This document shows positions 23,116-37,193 of a stretch of DNA of 64,000 nucleotides, piece by piece. Made by a program: the position numbers and the translations under genes. The notes beneath the pieces are model-generated. The model saw only the letters and a list, made by a program, of their open reading frames with translations, searched no databases and was not told the DNA's origin. The stretch comes from Karalla daura (taxonomy: Eukaryota > Chordata > Actinopteri > Chaetodontiformes > Leiognathidae): NCBI GenBank assembly GCA_029224185.1, contig CM055192.1, forward strand, positions 14,348,739 to 14,412,738. The letters run 5' to 3'. Positions within the stretch are counted from its first letter, which is position 1; each line of letters starts with the position of its first letter.

Positions 23116-26100
23116 TCAGAGGGGGACCACAGGGAACCATATCGCTACGACACCGTCCTTTAACTGACCCTGCGCACGCAACACACAGACAGCGCGGCCC
23201 ACATCAATATTCAGAAATATTAAAGCGGAACTTTCACACAGGTGCATCACGCCGCGATTGCTGCGCCGTCCCAAAACAGTCGGGTGCGCGAAGGTTAAAA
23301 GAAATGCATCCGTCTGTCTGATAAAAGACACTTGTTGATGGTCCATTTGGGTTCAGAAGTATAGACGTGCTTCAAATTAAAAACTTTTGGGATTCGGTTC
23401 TGCTTTTTGTTATATATCTAAACCACACTCCTATTATCTCTCTATCAAACATCATAAACCCAAAACCCCAATATCATGGAGAGAGTGTCTTTTTTTTTCT
23501 TACACAGTTATAGTAACTATCAACCCATGGTAGCAAATAACAGGAAGTCTGTACATCACCATCTCCACATGTAGTTCTGCACACTTAGTGCTTTTGTACA
23601 TACAGTAGATGCACCTGCTATTCCAATACACATATATAACTGTACATGCAATTTCCATGCAATCTTTGCAACCTCTGGATGGTTTTCTTTTGTTTTCCCT
23701 CCATTATGTCTTCATTTAGCAGGCTGCACGAATGTCTGGAGCTTCACATGGGCACCACATAATGGTCAAAGAGGACAAAGCTGAAAGCGTGGCTAAGTGC
23801 TTCCATGATGATAACTCCAATAGAAGAACACCTTTCCTGCCAGGAAATAGAAAAAAACAATTAACAAAAACAAAGCCCGGCGGTACTCAATCTGAATGGA
23901 CCTTGTTTACCTGGCTTTACAGGGGGAAGACACTGATATATTTTTTTACCCCCTACAGCCATAACACACACACACACACACACAAACAGAGGACAGCACA
24001 TAAATTACCAACATGAGATTTGGATAGGACTGAAAAACCACTAACATGCTGTGACAAATACTACATTAGTCAGACTCTAAAATTAATCTCAGCCGAATGG
24101 GACTGAAGGCTATTCTAAATGAGCTGTCTGGCTACGGCTGCACAGTGTGTCTGCCTCTGTGAGCGCGGGCATGTATGACACTGCATGTCATAAGTCGTGC
24201 TTCAACCGTTCCAACCGGGCTTATGGCTAATTCTATGTAGATAATGTCCGTCTATTTCGGGACCGGGGATGACTTGTTTTCAGGTCAGGCAAGAAAAACA
24301 GCGAGAAAGTCAAAGACGCGCGATGGGACAAATTGCCATGGCTAAACAGCTCGAGCATGTGCGACCCTGGAGAAGAGAAGAGCGGTTAGAAGAGGGAGAA
24401 AAAAAGCTTTGGACACCAAGAACTGAAATGAGGAGCCGCATTGCTGAAAGAAGCAGCACCGCGCGCATTAAGTCACCCATCAGGTGGCATTCCAACCAAT
24501 TTTTCAAGGCTGGATTGAATGGAAACGGCTGTGGAGGAAAAGTGGGCCACGCGAATTTATTTCTAATGTGATTGGAATGGCCTCAGAGGGGATAAATCTG
24601 ATCAAAATCATTGGAGTGCATCCACTTTATGTGATTTTGTATAGAGGTTGAGACCACACTATGCTCGCAATCAGCGGCAGGTTGAAGAGGGTATGAAGAT
24701 GAATTACAATCCTCTTGTTAGAGGAAATTATTCAATTAGTTAACTTTTCTCTTTAGGAAGACTTTTCAGGGAGCGAGTGTTGTTCGGCTGTCACAGGATT
24801 AACAGGATTTTCTCAAAATGTGTTTATTAAGTAGCTGATTTCTTAAAACGAGAGGGAGAGAGAGGTTTGAGTAATGGCAACATTGTTAAGTGCGCTTCCT
24901 TTTGTACTAATTCGCCACACTTCTTAAACAATGTGAACTTGCGAGGTGTGTTTAGAGAGGACGTCGGGCGGCGCAATCATCTCGGCCTACACCCCTGGAG
25001 TCTCACCACGCTTCAGCCGATCCGCCTCCCAAACAACCTCCCGTCTCACGGGATGACGACGTACAAAGGCGTCCGAGGCCGCTGGCAATGATTCAGTGCG
25101 GTTCAGCGAAAAGAGGAATGAAACAAAACAAAAACTGGAGACAAGACGGACTGATCCAAAAAGATGAGCTTTAAGCTGCTACTTGCAGGTTTTGCAGCTC
25201 AAACGGAGGCTGTCCCAGAGCTTGTGGGCAGCAGCTTCAAACCCTCAGCCACCTCGGACTCTTGGTTACAAGAGCTAAACTAAAACAGAGCTACTGAGGC
25301 CAGAGTCAGTCAGGCCATACAAAACCGCATATGAGGTGTTAACTTAAACTGGATCCTGGAAGTATGTGTCAGGCTGCAAATCCAGACATTTCTTTAATTG
25401 CTTTAATTTAGCCGTTGCACTGCTTGACACTTAAAGCAACTCTTAAAGCAACTTTTTTGCCAGAAAAAGAAAAAAGGAAAAAAAAAGTGGTTTGATACTT
25501 ATAAGAGAAAACATACAGAGTTGTTTGCATTTCCAAGCATTTTGTCATCTGGTTTTGTCAGCTGCAAATTGGGTCTAAAAGTACTAACTTTTGAGACTCT
25601 GCCCGGTTTATATCCATTATCACATGCCCTGAAGTTACAAACGCTTTATTCTCCATGTACCAAAGTGCTAAAATACTATAGGCTAATATCAAATGCAAAG
25701 TTGTTGAGTGTCATAAAAGGAAGGGTGCAATAATGGCCACAACGTGGGCTGCATGAGCCACATCGAGATGGAAGTGATTCATATCATATTCACTGCTAAA
25801 TCAGGAAGTCTGTCAGGCTGACCCAGCACTAAGTTGCCAGGCCTGTGGTTTGAAACATTCATCCTCGACTCGATCCATCCTCATCTGAGTCTGCTTGTCT
25901 GTCTGTGTTTACCAGACTAGCGTCTGCGCGGACGCCTGTGATTATGATTTTAATAACATGCCATTTATGATCATTGAGGGGAAAAGGGCGAAAGAAGCGG
26001 TGTTAAAGTGTTAGAGAGAGGAAAAAAAAGGAAACGAGCGGAGGTGATGGAAAATGTGTCGCTTGCACATATACAGATGTGGTTTCATGCCTTCGAGAGC

Positions 26101-26277
26101 GTACAATAAAAAACTGTGACCTTTGTCACCTGTCCTGATGAATTAACTCAGCTGTCAGCGGACTCTCTAATGACCAGGTCACCGTTGTGTCCAAAGTCTA
26201 CTCTGATTCAGCCACTTTGAAGCTTCAAAGTTCGGCGACATTTTCTCACAGGGGTCGACTAGTTAGAGGCCAAGTGA

Positions 26278-26560
26278 AAGGTAAGCGCTGTCGCCTCGTA
26301 GCAACAAGCTACCCCTTTGATTGACTCCTATGTGGGGTGGAGTTTACATCCCTGTGTCTATGTGAGTCTCCAGGTTTCAGTCCACAATGAGGCTGGCCTT
26401 CATTAAGGCCATCTGCAGACAGCGGAAAGTGTGTGTGTGTGTGTGGGCTGTGATGGAGCAAAGACTTGTCCAGGATGTTTTTTCCCTGCCTTGCCCTGTT
26501 ATATTAGTTCATGCTAATTCTAGCTGGGTCTCAATTGAGGGTCTGAATCCTAAGGAGGAC
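26278..26560 (+). mobile_element. SINE-like dispersed repeat, degraded (family 1)
   Basis: CTGTCGCCTCGTAGCAACAA head, GGAGTTTACATCCCTGTGTC, CAGGTTTCAGTCCACAATGA, a GT tract, GGGCTGTGATGGAGCAAAGA and CTTGTCCAGGATGT appear in family order, each diverged. The GGAT tail is not evident. Confidence 0.65.
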
Positions 26561-29500
26561 ACGGTCTTCATGGTCTACAGAGACTCCTCCAAAAGCCCCC
26601 ACCAACTGTAGATGGGACAGTCCAGCCTTCAGAGCATTTCCTGGTAAACTCGCCTTGCCTATGACGGATTTACAAACAAGTACAATCTATTTTTTAGGAC
26701 ATGACATTTTACACAACTATGCAGTATCATAGACACATATTTGATGTTTATTACACACCAGACCATTTGAAAATCATTTGAAATTTGAGCAAGTTATGTA
26801 TCTACAAAGTACACATACCAATACCAACACAATGTAATGGGTGAGCAAAGCGGACTAGGATTCTAGCTTCCCAGAGACCCCATTCTTCACGGTTACATGG
26901 GCGGAGCCATCTTGTTTATTTTGTGTCAGCACACTCTTTGAGGATAATGGATATCACGTGAAAAAAAGTGATAAGAAATGATTTGAGGATTGCTTGTGCA
27001 CTCCTTCAAATCAAGCGCACACCCCGACCAAGTCGAGACACGGCTTCTACAGTAAGTCACTATACAGCAACCCCGTATGCGGAGTACGACCCGGATTAGT
27101 CGCCATAATGTCCGACGACGTCCCGGCACGTTACGAACACAGACGTGCCGCCTCGTCTGTCTGGCGAGGCGGCACCGCCGCCGCCATGTTTTAGTCTATC
27201 TGTCCAAAGCCGCTGAACAGGCAGTAAGGCTGACATCCCACAGGGGAACACTTGGGTAACCTGTCAAAGCAGTTCTGTGATATTTACTCTGCCTGCAACA
27301 CGAGAGAGTTGTCACCTGCCTCCATGTTGGAAAAACCCGAGCGAAGAGCCACGGAGCTGCTTTATGTAAGCCGTTATCACCCAGGCATCTTCCATGAAGC
27401 ATCAGAGGGGAGAATAAGCTGATTAAATGCCTTGACTACTGTACTTCAACTGATAGGTTTTTGTTTTTTCCAGATGGCACCGATGGTGGCGACCAATCAA
27501 TGAATCAATCGATGAATGAGGATTAAGCTCACATTAGAGTTTTCAATCCATCAGATGTCAAAACGTATAAATTGCCGCACTCTGAGTGATGTTGTGAAGT
27601 TGCGTGTCACAACTTTTTTTTGTGGGGGGGGGGGGGCAGATATGTAGAAATATCAGGGCGACCAGGAGCTGACTAAACAAAGACGGGATTTAACGACGTC
27701 TTAGATCTAATAAACAGCCGGGCTTCAGAAATTATGACAAGAGTCTTTTAAGGAGGATTAATTGTCTGAGTGGATTATGACTCTTTTCGAAACTAAAAAG
27801 CACATTGGACCGAACCTTTTAAGCCGCTCAGGTCCCAGACTCATCAGCAGAAAGTAGATGTCTCCTGCAATAATGGGAACACTCAGGGGGGACGTTTCGC
27901 GGTGGATATGCAGACCTACGTGTCGGGGGAGTGGGGGAGGAAATATAGATATTTCTTAGGTGTCACTGCGGTCGGCAGTAAATCTCCCCCTGTCGTCACG
28001 TTCCCCTCTCATCCTCACGTGTCCTGGATTCCACAACGATACCCGCAAAGCGCAGAGATATTAGCTTAACGCGCGAGCCTCCGTTTTTAAGTAATAATCG
28101 CCAAGATGAGTCCGAGAAAAAAGCGAAGACTTTGTGTGAAATCCCCATTTGTTTCACTTTCTGAGATATCGGCCCAGTTAGTAATTTGAGATGTTTCAAC
28201 CTCTTTACGAAGGATTTTGATTTAATTTCAAGAGGAAATACCAAGGAACATGAAGAAGATGAAGACAAACAGATATTGAGGAGAAAATTTAAAGGCTGAG
28301 AAATCCAGAACCCAAGATCACCTCTCCCACTCTTTCGCACATTAGCGTGAGAGAAAGCGTCCGTCCTCGCTGTTAGCCGGGGAAAAGGTTATCTGGAGGG
28401 AGCTAGACAATAGCAGGCAACACGGAGGGTGGGGGCAGATTGATACTGGCAGCCTTTGTTTTGCTCCCGCTTCAATGCCTCCGTTTTCTGCATATTCACA
28501 TCTGCGCGCGTTATTGATTATGGATCCGCCTGGAAGAGCGCGTACCCATGAAACTTTCATGCTCGCCTCTCTCTCCCGCACGGCCCATGCATCTTTAACC
28601 TTCCCACCACGCCGCCCCGGGGCGCAGCCCAGTCTGCACCAACCCGCCTTCACTATAATCACACCTGACTCATTCCCAATTATCCGACGCGCTGAGACGG
28701 TTCCCCCTCTTAACAAACGAGGGTGAAAGGCGGCGGATGTTAGTCCAAGGCGGAGCGTTTCCGGAACGCGGTGCAGGAAATGACTCCGGTGTGGGGTTGT
28801 GGTTTTTTTTTTTACATTTCCTTTTTCCCAGCTGCTAAAATGCGTCGGAGCGCTTTAACTGGGACGAAATCTGGCAAAAAAAATAATAAAATCGTGTCAT
28901 ATGCGTTGGGTCTGAATCAAACTGGGGCACGCTGTGACACGGCAGCCTCTCAGGTGGCCGCCGTAGATTATTTTTACACCCGCAGAGTCGTTTTCTGGAG
29001 TGCCAGGACAAATTCTCTCCTCCTCGCCCCTCCCTCAGACCTCCCCTTTTTCTTCCTCCTTCTTCCTGCTCCTCCCATCCTTCTTTCCTCCACCTCCGCC
29101 TCCACCTCCATCTCTGGTGCATTCATTTTTCCCTCCGTTAACGAGGGCTCTCGTGCGTTGTCATCACGCAGGACGCATCCCGTTCTGCATGCGCGTCGAC
29201 TTCCCCGTCTACAGCCTTCCCTGAAAGCGCTTTCTCTCGTGGCCCCGAGCTCGCCATCCATCTCACGGCCAAGTGGAACAATACGCTTTTCAGCCCTGCC
29301 ACCGTTTCCGAGTATTCACTCCCTCCACAAAGATATGCCCTCTCCATCTCTGGGTTGCATCATTTCCAGGCCTCCGAGCCCAGTCAAAGGTTAGCCCTTC
29401 GCCTCCTTATTCCTCCACACACACACACACACACACGCACACATTTCCCATTCCTCTACCTGTTTCTCTCTACCGCCTAACCTCGATTCCTCGATCCGTG

Positions 29501-30645
29501 CTGCTCTCTATACCGCACTCCATGCTGCTGCCTCCCTCCCTCCCTCACATTGCAGCGAGCAGTTCGAGAAGTTTGCAGCTCTGCCTCGCCTATGAGTTCT
29601 GTCCAGCTTTTATTAACACTTGGAGGCCAGCTGGTGCCGATTCTTCAGTTAAAGCGTGGCAGTCAAATATCATCGTGATCTGGTGCAAAGCTTCTTCTTC
29701 AGCAATGCAGAGGCAAGGCTTTTCTGTGGAGCGTTTGCCTCTCCTCTTGGCTCTGTAGGTTTACTCCAGGTGCTCCGGTTTGCGTTAAGGAGGAATAAAT
29801 GGATGCGTTTCATAGCTCACCACGGGGCATGTCTGCCTTGTTTTTATTTTTGTTGGAATATCTTCATACTTCCCCAAGTCGAGAACGGGCCTGCATGCTC
29901 CTTTCAGATGAGCTAATGCCTGTCTGCCATGTCTAATACACAACAATTCAGTCAACCTTTTGATCTATCCGTCTGGCTGGATTAATGCCTATTTTTGCTT
30001 TGCCTCTCTTTAGAATAATTCTTGGGCTACGGCTGGAGTCTTTGCGTGTGAGCGAATCCCGACTGTTCAGTGAGATATTTACCCTCATTGCTGCGACCTC
30101 TGCCGACCCCCCTCTCTATACGAGAGGCTGACCTTCCCTTTCGCTCCAGCCGCACGTTCCTTCACGACAGAGCGGGAGCCAGAGCCGCCGTTTTCGTGCT
30201 GCGCGCCACCCCACATTTTTAATTTTTCCTTATCTTCCAGCTGCCACCGCTGCTCCATGTAGGTCAATAAAGAGGGCACGCATTCCCCTCTCTTTCAGCA
30301 CGCAGTGACACAAAAAGAGACTGTCCAACAAAACTAAGACACAGTGACACACACACACGCACGCACACGCACACACTCGGTCCAGCGGCGACAGCCATGC
30401 TCAGGATTTATTGGCACTAACGCTGGAGATAGAGTTGGTCGTGTTCCTGTCCTTTTCAGGATACACTCAAAATACCAGACACAACTTTCAGCTTCGGAAA
30501 AAAGAAAAAAAATGTAAAAAAAAAAAAAGAGTCAAAGTATCAGCTGCTCCCTCCTCAAACAGCTGAACAAGAACTGTGCCGCCACCCAACTAAATCCCGG
30601 AGAAAAGCTCGGCCAAAGCCCTCCCCTAGTAAACTTAAACCCGGC

Positions 30646-30646
30646 T

Positions 30647-30679
<33 letters not shown>

Positions 30680-30688
30680 ATACACACG
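30646..30688. repeat. (CA)n microsatellite with CATA interruptions
   Basis: CA repeat with ACATACACATAC interruptions at its right end. Confidence 0.95.
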
Positions 30689-30878
30689 CACGCCATCTCC
30701 CTGCAGAGATTACTAAAACTCTTTGCGATCGGGACCGGGGCGACGGAGGGGGTCCGGGGTCCGTCACGGCAAGCAAAGTGCTTTGCCCCCCTCTCCTCAG
30801 ATGATCCCCCCCCCCCCCCGCCCCGCCCCCTCCCCTCTCACTCTTCATCACTCTCTTGCCGTCCCTCCCCTCCATGCC

Positions 30879-30902
30879 CCCCCCCCCCCCCCCCCCCCCC
30901 CC
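30879..30902. repeat. poly-C run (poly-G in the ccser1 transcript)
   Basis: An uninterrupted run of more than 20 C residues. A shorter run lies at about 30806-30818. Confidence 0.9.
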
Positions 30903-32004
30903 GCGCCTCCCCGCCTTGCCCTGCCTCCTTTCTTTCCTCCCATTTGATCTCCTCACCGTTCATTAGAAGCCGGGGGGGGAAAAAAACGTGCGTTAATTGT
31001 TGGGATAAAGAGCGAGAGTGAAGGAGACGCATGGATCAAAGGGAGCCTCGGCTTCATATTTTGGATCACAGACAGGCCGCTGTGTTCTCTTAATTAAACG
31101 CGCCGGCTCCGCGTAGCCGACGCTCATGTGAGTAAATGTTGCGCGCCGCGCCGGCTGATTTACCGCTCCCCGCACGCTGCACAAACACGCTCAACGACGT
31201 GCTTGTAAACTCCCGACAGAGGCTTTGTTTCGCCGTTACATTTTGAGGCTTTTATGTCGACGTCGACACAACTCAACGCGTTCTAATCAGAACTTATAGG
31301 TCGCGGGGATTAAGTTTGAAGCCGTAACTGTTACGGTCCAATAGTTGGCGATGATGGCGATAAGTCAGCGCGCATCGGTCAGCTATCGTCCAATTTGTGC
31401 ATGCAAAGTTTACTCAAACGGGACGACAAGTTGAGGGAGGAAATGGAAAGAAAAACCGAAACACGAGGCCGTGCTCGTCTGTGTAGTTCTGCAAACAGAC
31501 GACAGGAGGCTGAGGACGAGGGGAAAAAGAGTTGCAGATGGCTGCGAGATGCAGACAATATGGTCCGTCTGTTCCGCAGCAAAGTTCGGTTTCATAGCAC
31601 GACAGTGTCGAGGCGTACGAGAAAAAAAGAGAAGCAGAGGAATAAACAACGAGACGGCTTGACGTGCAGTCCAGCCCTGGGAGCGCTGGCAGGCCGGCGG
31701 CACGTCCGGGAGCCGGGTCATAATTAATCCGCCGCCGTGACCCTCCGCAAAGTGCACGTCAAACGGAAACCAATACGACAGGAGCTCGATCCCAAGAGGA
31801 GTCAGCGGCGCTTATTTCGGAGGGGGGGGGTGCTTAAACTTGAGCAACCTCAAGGGAAACTTATCGACAGGCGGCAATGACACCTGGTCGGAGCGGCCGG
31901 CCCGGGCCGCTCGGCAAACATCGCTCTCTTTGCCTCAAACACGAGCGCACAACGTCGGCCTGGCGCATTTGCATGGCCGCAGAGGGCTGGCCTCCTTCGC
32001 CTAC

Positions 32005-32082
32005 CTTAAATGGAAGGGACTTCTCACTGCAGGGGCTGATGGGCAGAGACTGGAGGCTGCTGGCAGGACTCGTCTCCGCGCT
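32005..32082 (-). CDS. ccser1: ccser1 exon (78 bp): Ser/Pro-rich SPASS segment
   Basis: This 26-codon exon is phase 0 at both ends. The acceptor is TTGTTTTCTCAG|AGC and the donor is TTTAAG|GTAGGC. It reads SAETSPASSLQSLPISPCSE, then KSLPFK. Human CCSER1 has the matching run SADMSPASS followed by SLPVSP and PFK, so alignment is essentially gap-free. The exon encodes a Ser/Pro linker between the DCTAVKTLLL helix and the EKDEL coiled coil. SP dipeptides are candidate proline-directed phosphorylation sites, by inference only. It lies in frame with both neighbours. Confidence 0.93.
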
Positions 32083-32592
32083 CTGAGAAAACAAAAGGAG
32101 AAGAGAAAGAAATGTGAGTGTGATAGCGCCATCGAGGAGGAGTTTGACACGTAGAGCACAATGCGTGCCGCCGGGGACAAAGTTATGTGTGAAGAATGGA
32201 TTTCAAGCGGTAGGTCTCGCTTAATTGTAACGAGACTAAAGAATCCGAAGGTGTTATTAGCTTTTAATACAATTTGGGCGCTAAGCGATATTGGAAGAAC
32301 GTGAGATGCTTGGCTATGAGAAAAATAACAAGGAGGCGTAATGGACCGGCTCTGTGAGGAACCAGTGTGTTAGTCCATTAGGCCTGGGCTCTACTTAAGC
32401 CGCAGCGCCCTGAACTTCAGTGTGGTAAGTGTGGTAATGATTCACAGAGTATCTGGAGGGCAGTGCATGCAGAGCTTCTTAATCTAGACCTGAAGTGCTT
32501 CTGGTTTACAAAAATGAAGGAATGTAATGGCACTGAGAAACTCTGGCCGTATTAATACAACTTTTAGTCTTCCAGCTGTGGAAGAAAACTTA

Positions 32593-32617
32593 CAAGGCCA
32601 CATATATTGTGGCCTTG
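32593..32617. repeat. perfect 10-bp inverted repeat (hairpin)
   Basis: CAAGGCCACA, then a TATAT loop, then TGTGGCCTTG. The arms are perfectly complementary. Confidence 0.9.
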
Positions 32618-34287
32618 ATGCATATGTCTTTAGAGTTCAGGGAGCAGGGACAGCCTGTGAGAGCTACTAAGTCACATGCAGACAAATTTGTTAAAAAGAG
32701 CAGACGGGTGGGAAGGGGGGGGGTCTAAATGTCACCTGTGAGGCCTTATGACAGGACAGGACAGATGGGAAGGTGGGAGAAGATGAAGTCATGTCGGGCC
32801 TGCTAATAACGATGTAAAAACGCACGGTAGGGACATGACAGTAGACTACAGTGTCATGTTCCGCACATTTAATATTATAATAAGGCCTAGCTCAAACCAT
32901 CTGCTCCTCTCACGCAGGCTCCTGCTGGAGACGGCCGTCCTGGGCGATGGAGAGGCCTCTAAAATGTGCTTTATAGGCTGAAATCCTGATTGTTTGTGTA
33001 CATTTGGCCCTCAGTCAGGGCTGTGAAGGTAGCTCGGAGAAACAACAGAGCCCAGATCTTTGCACAGCATAAACTTGATGGTTTATTGGTTTGGCTGACC
33101 TTTTAAAAGAAGCATACCTTCCTATCAGAATTATAGGTGTACCGTGGCGTCAGGCCCTCAATGTGTCATCTGTGATCAATGCCGTTCCCTATGTAGAGAG
33201 ACAGGCGCGCACACACTGACATCTAAACTCTCTCTCTCTCTCTCTCTTTCCCTCTAACACATTCTCTTTAAGGTCACCCCTGTCCCACAGGCCTGAACAC
33301 ACAACTGTCCCCACAATTAGATGTGGTTCAGTAAAAAGTCTTCCAGATTCGAGAGTGGGGAGGGAGGCGGGGGGTGGGGGGAGCCTCGGAGCTCTGGATT
33401 TAATGACTTGCACCAGCCAGAAGCTAAATGTCTAAAGATGATGAATGGCCCTCGAAAGGAAAGCAGGTTTTGTAGTTTTATCCACCCCTTTAATCACATT
33501 CACACATCAGTTAAATCAAGGAATGGAAACCTTCAAATAACTCAAGGTGCATTCATGCCCACTCCCTCTCTGTCTCGCTGACATTTGGCTTTTTATCAGT
33601 AGGCAGCACCATTAGCAACATACTGTCAGTTTAGTGAGTCCTTCGGTAAACACGGGCTGATTGCTTTGAATGTTGAAATACCATCTCCGCTTTGGTTTTT
33701 TTTTTCCTTCTGGAATCATCTTTTTTTTCTTGTCCAGAACCCGACACACAATCTCGACACACAATGTTCTCACGGACACAGACGTTATCACCTACTGGCT
33801 CGACATGCCTGTATGAGCACTTGGGATTGTTTTTCCGATTCGTTTTTTTCTGTTTTTCGTTGTTTTTTTCCAGCTCCCGACAGCGCGGAGATACCGTGCA
33901 AAAAGCGAAGATCGCGCGGACAGATTTCTGGGGGAGCGAGCGAAAGGAGAGAGCGAGAGCGAAAAAATTTGGACTTGCAAAGGCACCGAATTAAGTGGTC
34001 GGAGCTCACTGAAACATTTATTCATGCCGATGGGCGGCGCGTATCAGGCCGCTTCAAAGCGTCACGACTGCAAAAAGGCTGCGGCGGCTGCGAGCGTGCC
34101 GCGCCATCGCGTTGCCTGGTCGCAGTCACACGCACCATCACAGGCCCCGCGCTCAGCCCCACAAGCCGCTCTGCCGCCACAAGCCGAGAAGCTGCCCGGA
34201 GGGTGGGAGACTCACTGGGACGGACAGGAGGGGCTGCACGGGCACGCGCTAACTGGGGCCTGGTGCTGCCTCTGCCTCTGCCTCTGC

Positions 34288-34289
<2 letters not shown>

Positions 34290-34357
<68 letters not shown>

Positions 34358-34378
34358 GTGTGTGTGTGTGTGTGCGTG
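34290..34378. repeat. (GT)n microsatellite
   Basis: About 44 units with two GCGT interruptions near the right end. Confidence 0.96.
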
Positions 34379-35509
34379 TTACACGAGAGTGCCACGGACT
34401 CGGAGGGCACTCCGTACAAAGTGGGGCAGGATCGTGCCCCTGATGCTGACAAATGGAGATCGTTGTGCCGGGCTAACGTGAAGGCGCGCGTTCCGGAGAC
34501 GCGGGGGCCGCCGGGATGAGCGGGCGCACGAGGGGAGCGAATGGAAGACGGATGGACAGTCTCCGCAGCTCATTTGCCGGAGCCGCCGCACGCCGAGCGC
34601 GGGAAATGATAAGGCGCGGCCGAGGATCGGGCCCGTTGATCACGCTTGTCACACTCAGCGCTACGCGTGCTGCTTTTCTGGGGCGCCCTGACGTCAGGTG
34701 GTGGCGAGGTGGGACGCTTGGACGCGTCCAAGTTAGCAGACTTAAAAGGCGAAGATGACACGGGGCGTGGCCTGCATCTCAACCTGTAGCTACCCCCAGC
34801 CTGACCTTTTCACAGAGTCCGAGGGTCTGGTGCGTTGCCACATTTCCCTCTGATCTCCGACTCTCAAACTTCCCGATAACTTTTATGCTACGTCAGCTGC
34901 ACCGGACGTCTTCATCCCTGGCGAATATCACGGCGCCTGATACATAAATTTAGGGACAAAAACGTTGTCTTCAGGTTGGTTTCTCAGTTGGCAACAACAG
35001 CAGTTCAATAAACAAGTCTGGTTGCTCAGTGTAGCTTAGAGCATAACAAATGAGTTCAGTTATGTAAGCCGGCTACTTATCACGGCCGAAACGGATCCTG
35101 ACACTTTATCGACTAGTGTTATTGTATTTGTGAATAGCCTGATGTTCAAGACGACTTGTTCCTGTTGTATTTTGCCTCCTCGCTCGTTCTGGGGAAACAG
35201 CCGCGACGTGCCGTTTGACATATAAAACCGACCAGGGCTGTGATTGACATTTAAGGGAGGAGAGGACAAGTTAGGGGCTATAAAGTTAAGGTAAACAAAA
35301 GAAAAGAGCAGAAGATTTGGGCTCAATACCAGAAGGTCAAGCAAATAATATGCAAAGCATCCAGACATGCCAAGTCACCTTCCCCTACGCTGCAGAATGG
35401 ATTACATCCACTGATGGAAGGTAACAGAATTTGCAAGTTAATGACACAACAGAGCAAGCAAAGAGGGCAACGTATCTCCTCTTTCATATTCATGTTCCAC
35501 TGCTGTGTA

Positions 35510-35510
<1 letters not shown>

Positions 35511-35541
<31 letters not shown>
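35511..35541. repeat. (CT)n microsatellite
   Basis: CT repeat with one CTGT interruption. Confidence 0.95.
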
Positions 35542-35542
<1 letters not shown>

Positions 35543-37174
35543 ACTCCCTTTCGTCTCCCCATCACCACTCTAGTTTATGTCTCTTTCCGCTAATTATCAT
35601 TTTATCATCTTCATGTTTCATGTCTCTCTCACACTGGTCCTGGGAGGAGAAAAACAGAGAAATGAACAGTGAAGAGAAAGGTTGAAAGCCATACATATCC
35701 CTCTGTGGGCGGTAATTCGCAGCTAGCTTTGATCTTAGTTTAGAAGTACTAATGGTGGGGTGTTAGGGAAGGTCTAGTCACCCTTTTATATGTCTGCTTG
35801 TGTATTTGTGTTTGCTAGCGTGGGTCTGGATAATATTGCTGCTTTCGGTCAGTCACCCATGTAGATTACAAGGAGGTGGCAGGCGGACGCCGCTAATGGA
35901 TGTTCTTTCAGCTCAACTTCCTGAGCTTATGGTATTACTGACATCCCTCTTTGCTATGTACATGTGCCACAAACTTCAAAAATAAAAGAACAGCAAAAAA
36001 AAAGGGGCATGAGAGAGAGAGCGAGTCCACACATATTCATTTAAAAACTAAACTTGGACAATCGTTAACACCATCCATTCTCATTCACTATCCTACCCAC
36101 TTTGTACCAGAACCGTGTCACAGCGTCAGACATTTGCTCTCACACTCACGTTCACACTCCAGGCTAAAGTAGTCCAAATCCAACTATTTTGCCCATTTGT
36201 GACCCATATCAGACTGTTTTTTGAATAGCACAGATTTGATTCTTTCGCATCCGCCTTAGACCACTTTCATACGAGGTGCATAACTGCGTATGAATCCATA
36301 GCTTTTCAAAGCGACCTCGGCCCGTGCCGCGCCTCCCCAGGGAGCCAATATCGGACGTAAACAACGGATGAAAGGAGCCATTCTCTTAATCTTCCTCCCT
36401 TCATCGCTCCATCATAACTCTATCTGCTCTGCTCAGTGCCGGTGTGATATATTACCGGAGTTAATCTCCGCTACCTACAGCATGGCGAGGTGTCAGCGCT
36501 GGGTAATTATTGCGGCTAATCACTCTTAAACCGAGTGGATGTAATTTCACTCCATTCCAGACTATCACACTGCGATGGCCTCATAGCCCGGGGTGAAACT
36601 TTGGCTGTGAGCAAGCCGAGGCATTTAAAGAGCAGCCTCGTACAGGAGGATTAACGTGTTGACTGGGAGCGCGTGCGTTTAGAGAATATGACGGCAAAAG
36701 CTTAAAAGTAATAATAATTCTTTTTTTTTAAAGCCTCCCGAGGTTCCTGCCTCCAAATCAAGAATCTGATTAGATTAACAAAGCGAACTGATTACGCAGA
36801 CCTTTTAAAGAGGCAGAAAAGCTTCAGAACTTCTGAGACTGATTTCATGGAGTTGAAGTCGATTGGGGAATGCGTCGTTGATGGCGCCGCACTGTTGTGG
36901 CTCAGAATGCCTCGTGTTGTTTCCCCAAAACTTCACCCTCACATCACAAACAATGTGAGGCATGTAAAGACCTGATGGCGGGAGGCTCGGTCGGTGTGGT
37001 AGGAAAAGGAACAGCGCTGAGCCGCAGCTTCCAGCGCAGTCATTTCTGCGCTCTGTGACAGCCGAATGCATTAGTGGCCACTTAACGGGACAGTGTCCTG
37101 GGATGTATAATCTTCATCTCCCCAGTTAATGTCTCAATCTGAGCCTGAGCCCACGCTCGGAAGTGCGTCTCGTC

Positions 37175-37193
37175 TGTGTGTGTGTGTGTGTGT
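37175..37193. repeat. (GT)n tract, CA repeat in the ccser1 transcript at +14 of a donor
   Basis: On the gene strand this is a CA repeat at intron positions +14 to +32 after exon 37207-37381. CA repeats near 5' splice sites are known hnRNP L binding elements. Confidence 0.95.

Larger units (their letters stand above)
21912..32004 (-). other. ccser1 intron (10.1 kb)
   Basis: Intron between the exons at 32005 and 21834. It holds (GT)n 22051-22072, a long G run near 22935, (GA)n 23059-23107, a degraded SINE-like copy at 26278-26560, a G12 run near 27626, (CA)n 30646-30688 and long C runs at about 30806-30818 and 30879-30902. CpG-rich DNA lies near 28.3-28.8 kb and 31.1-31.4 kb. I see no gene in the remainder. 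Confidence 0.7.

Noticed and set aside
33666..34481. 271-codon plus-strand open frame
   Set aside because: It runs through the (GT)n array (Cys-Val repeats) and CpG-rich DNA, has no recognisable domain, and lies antisense within a ccser1 intron.
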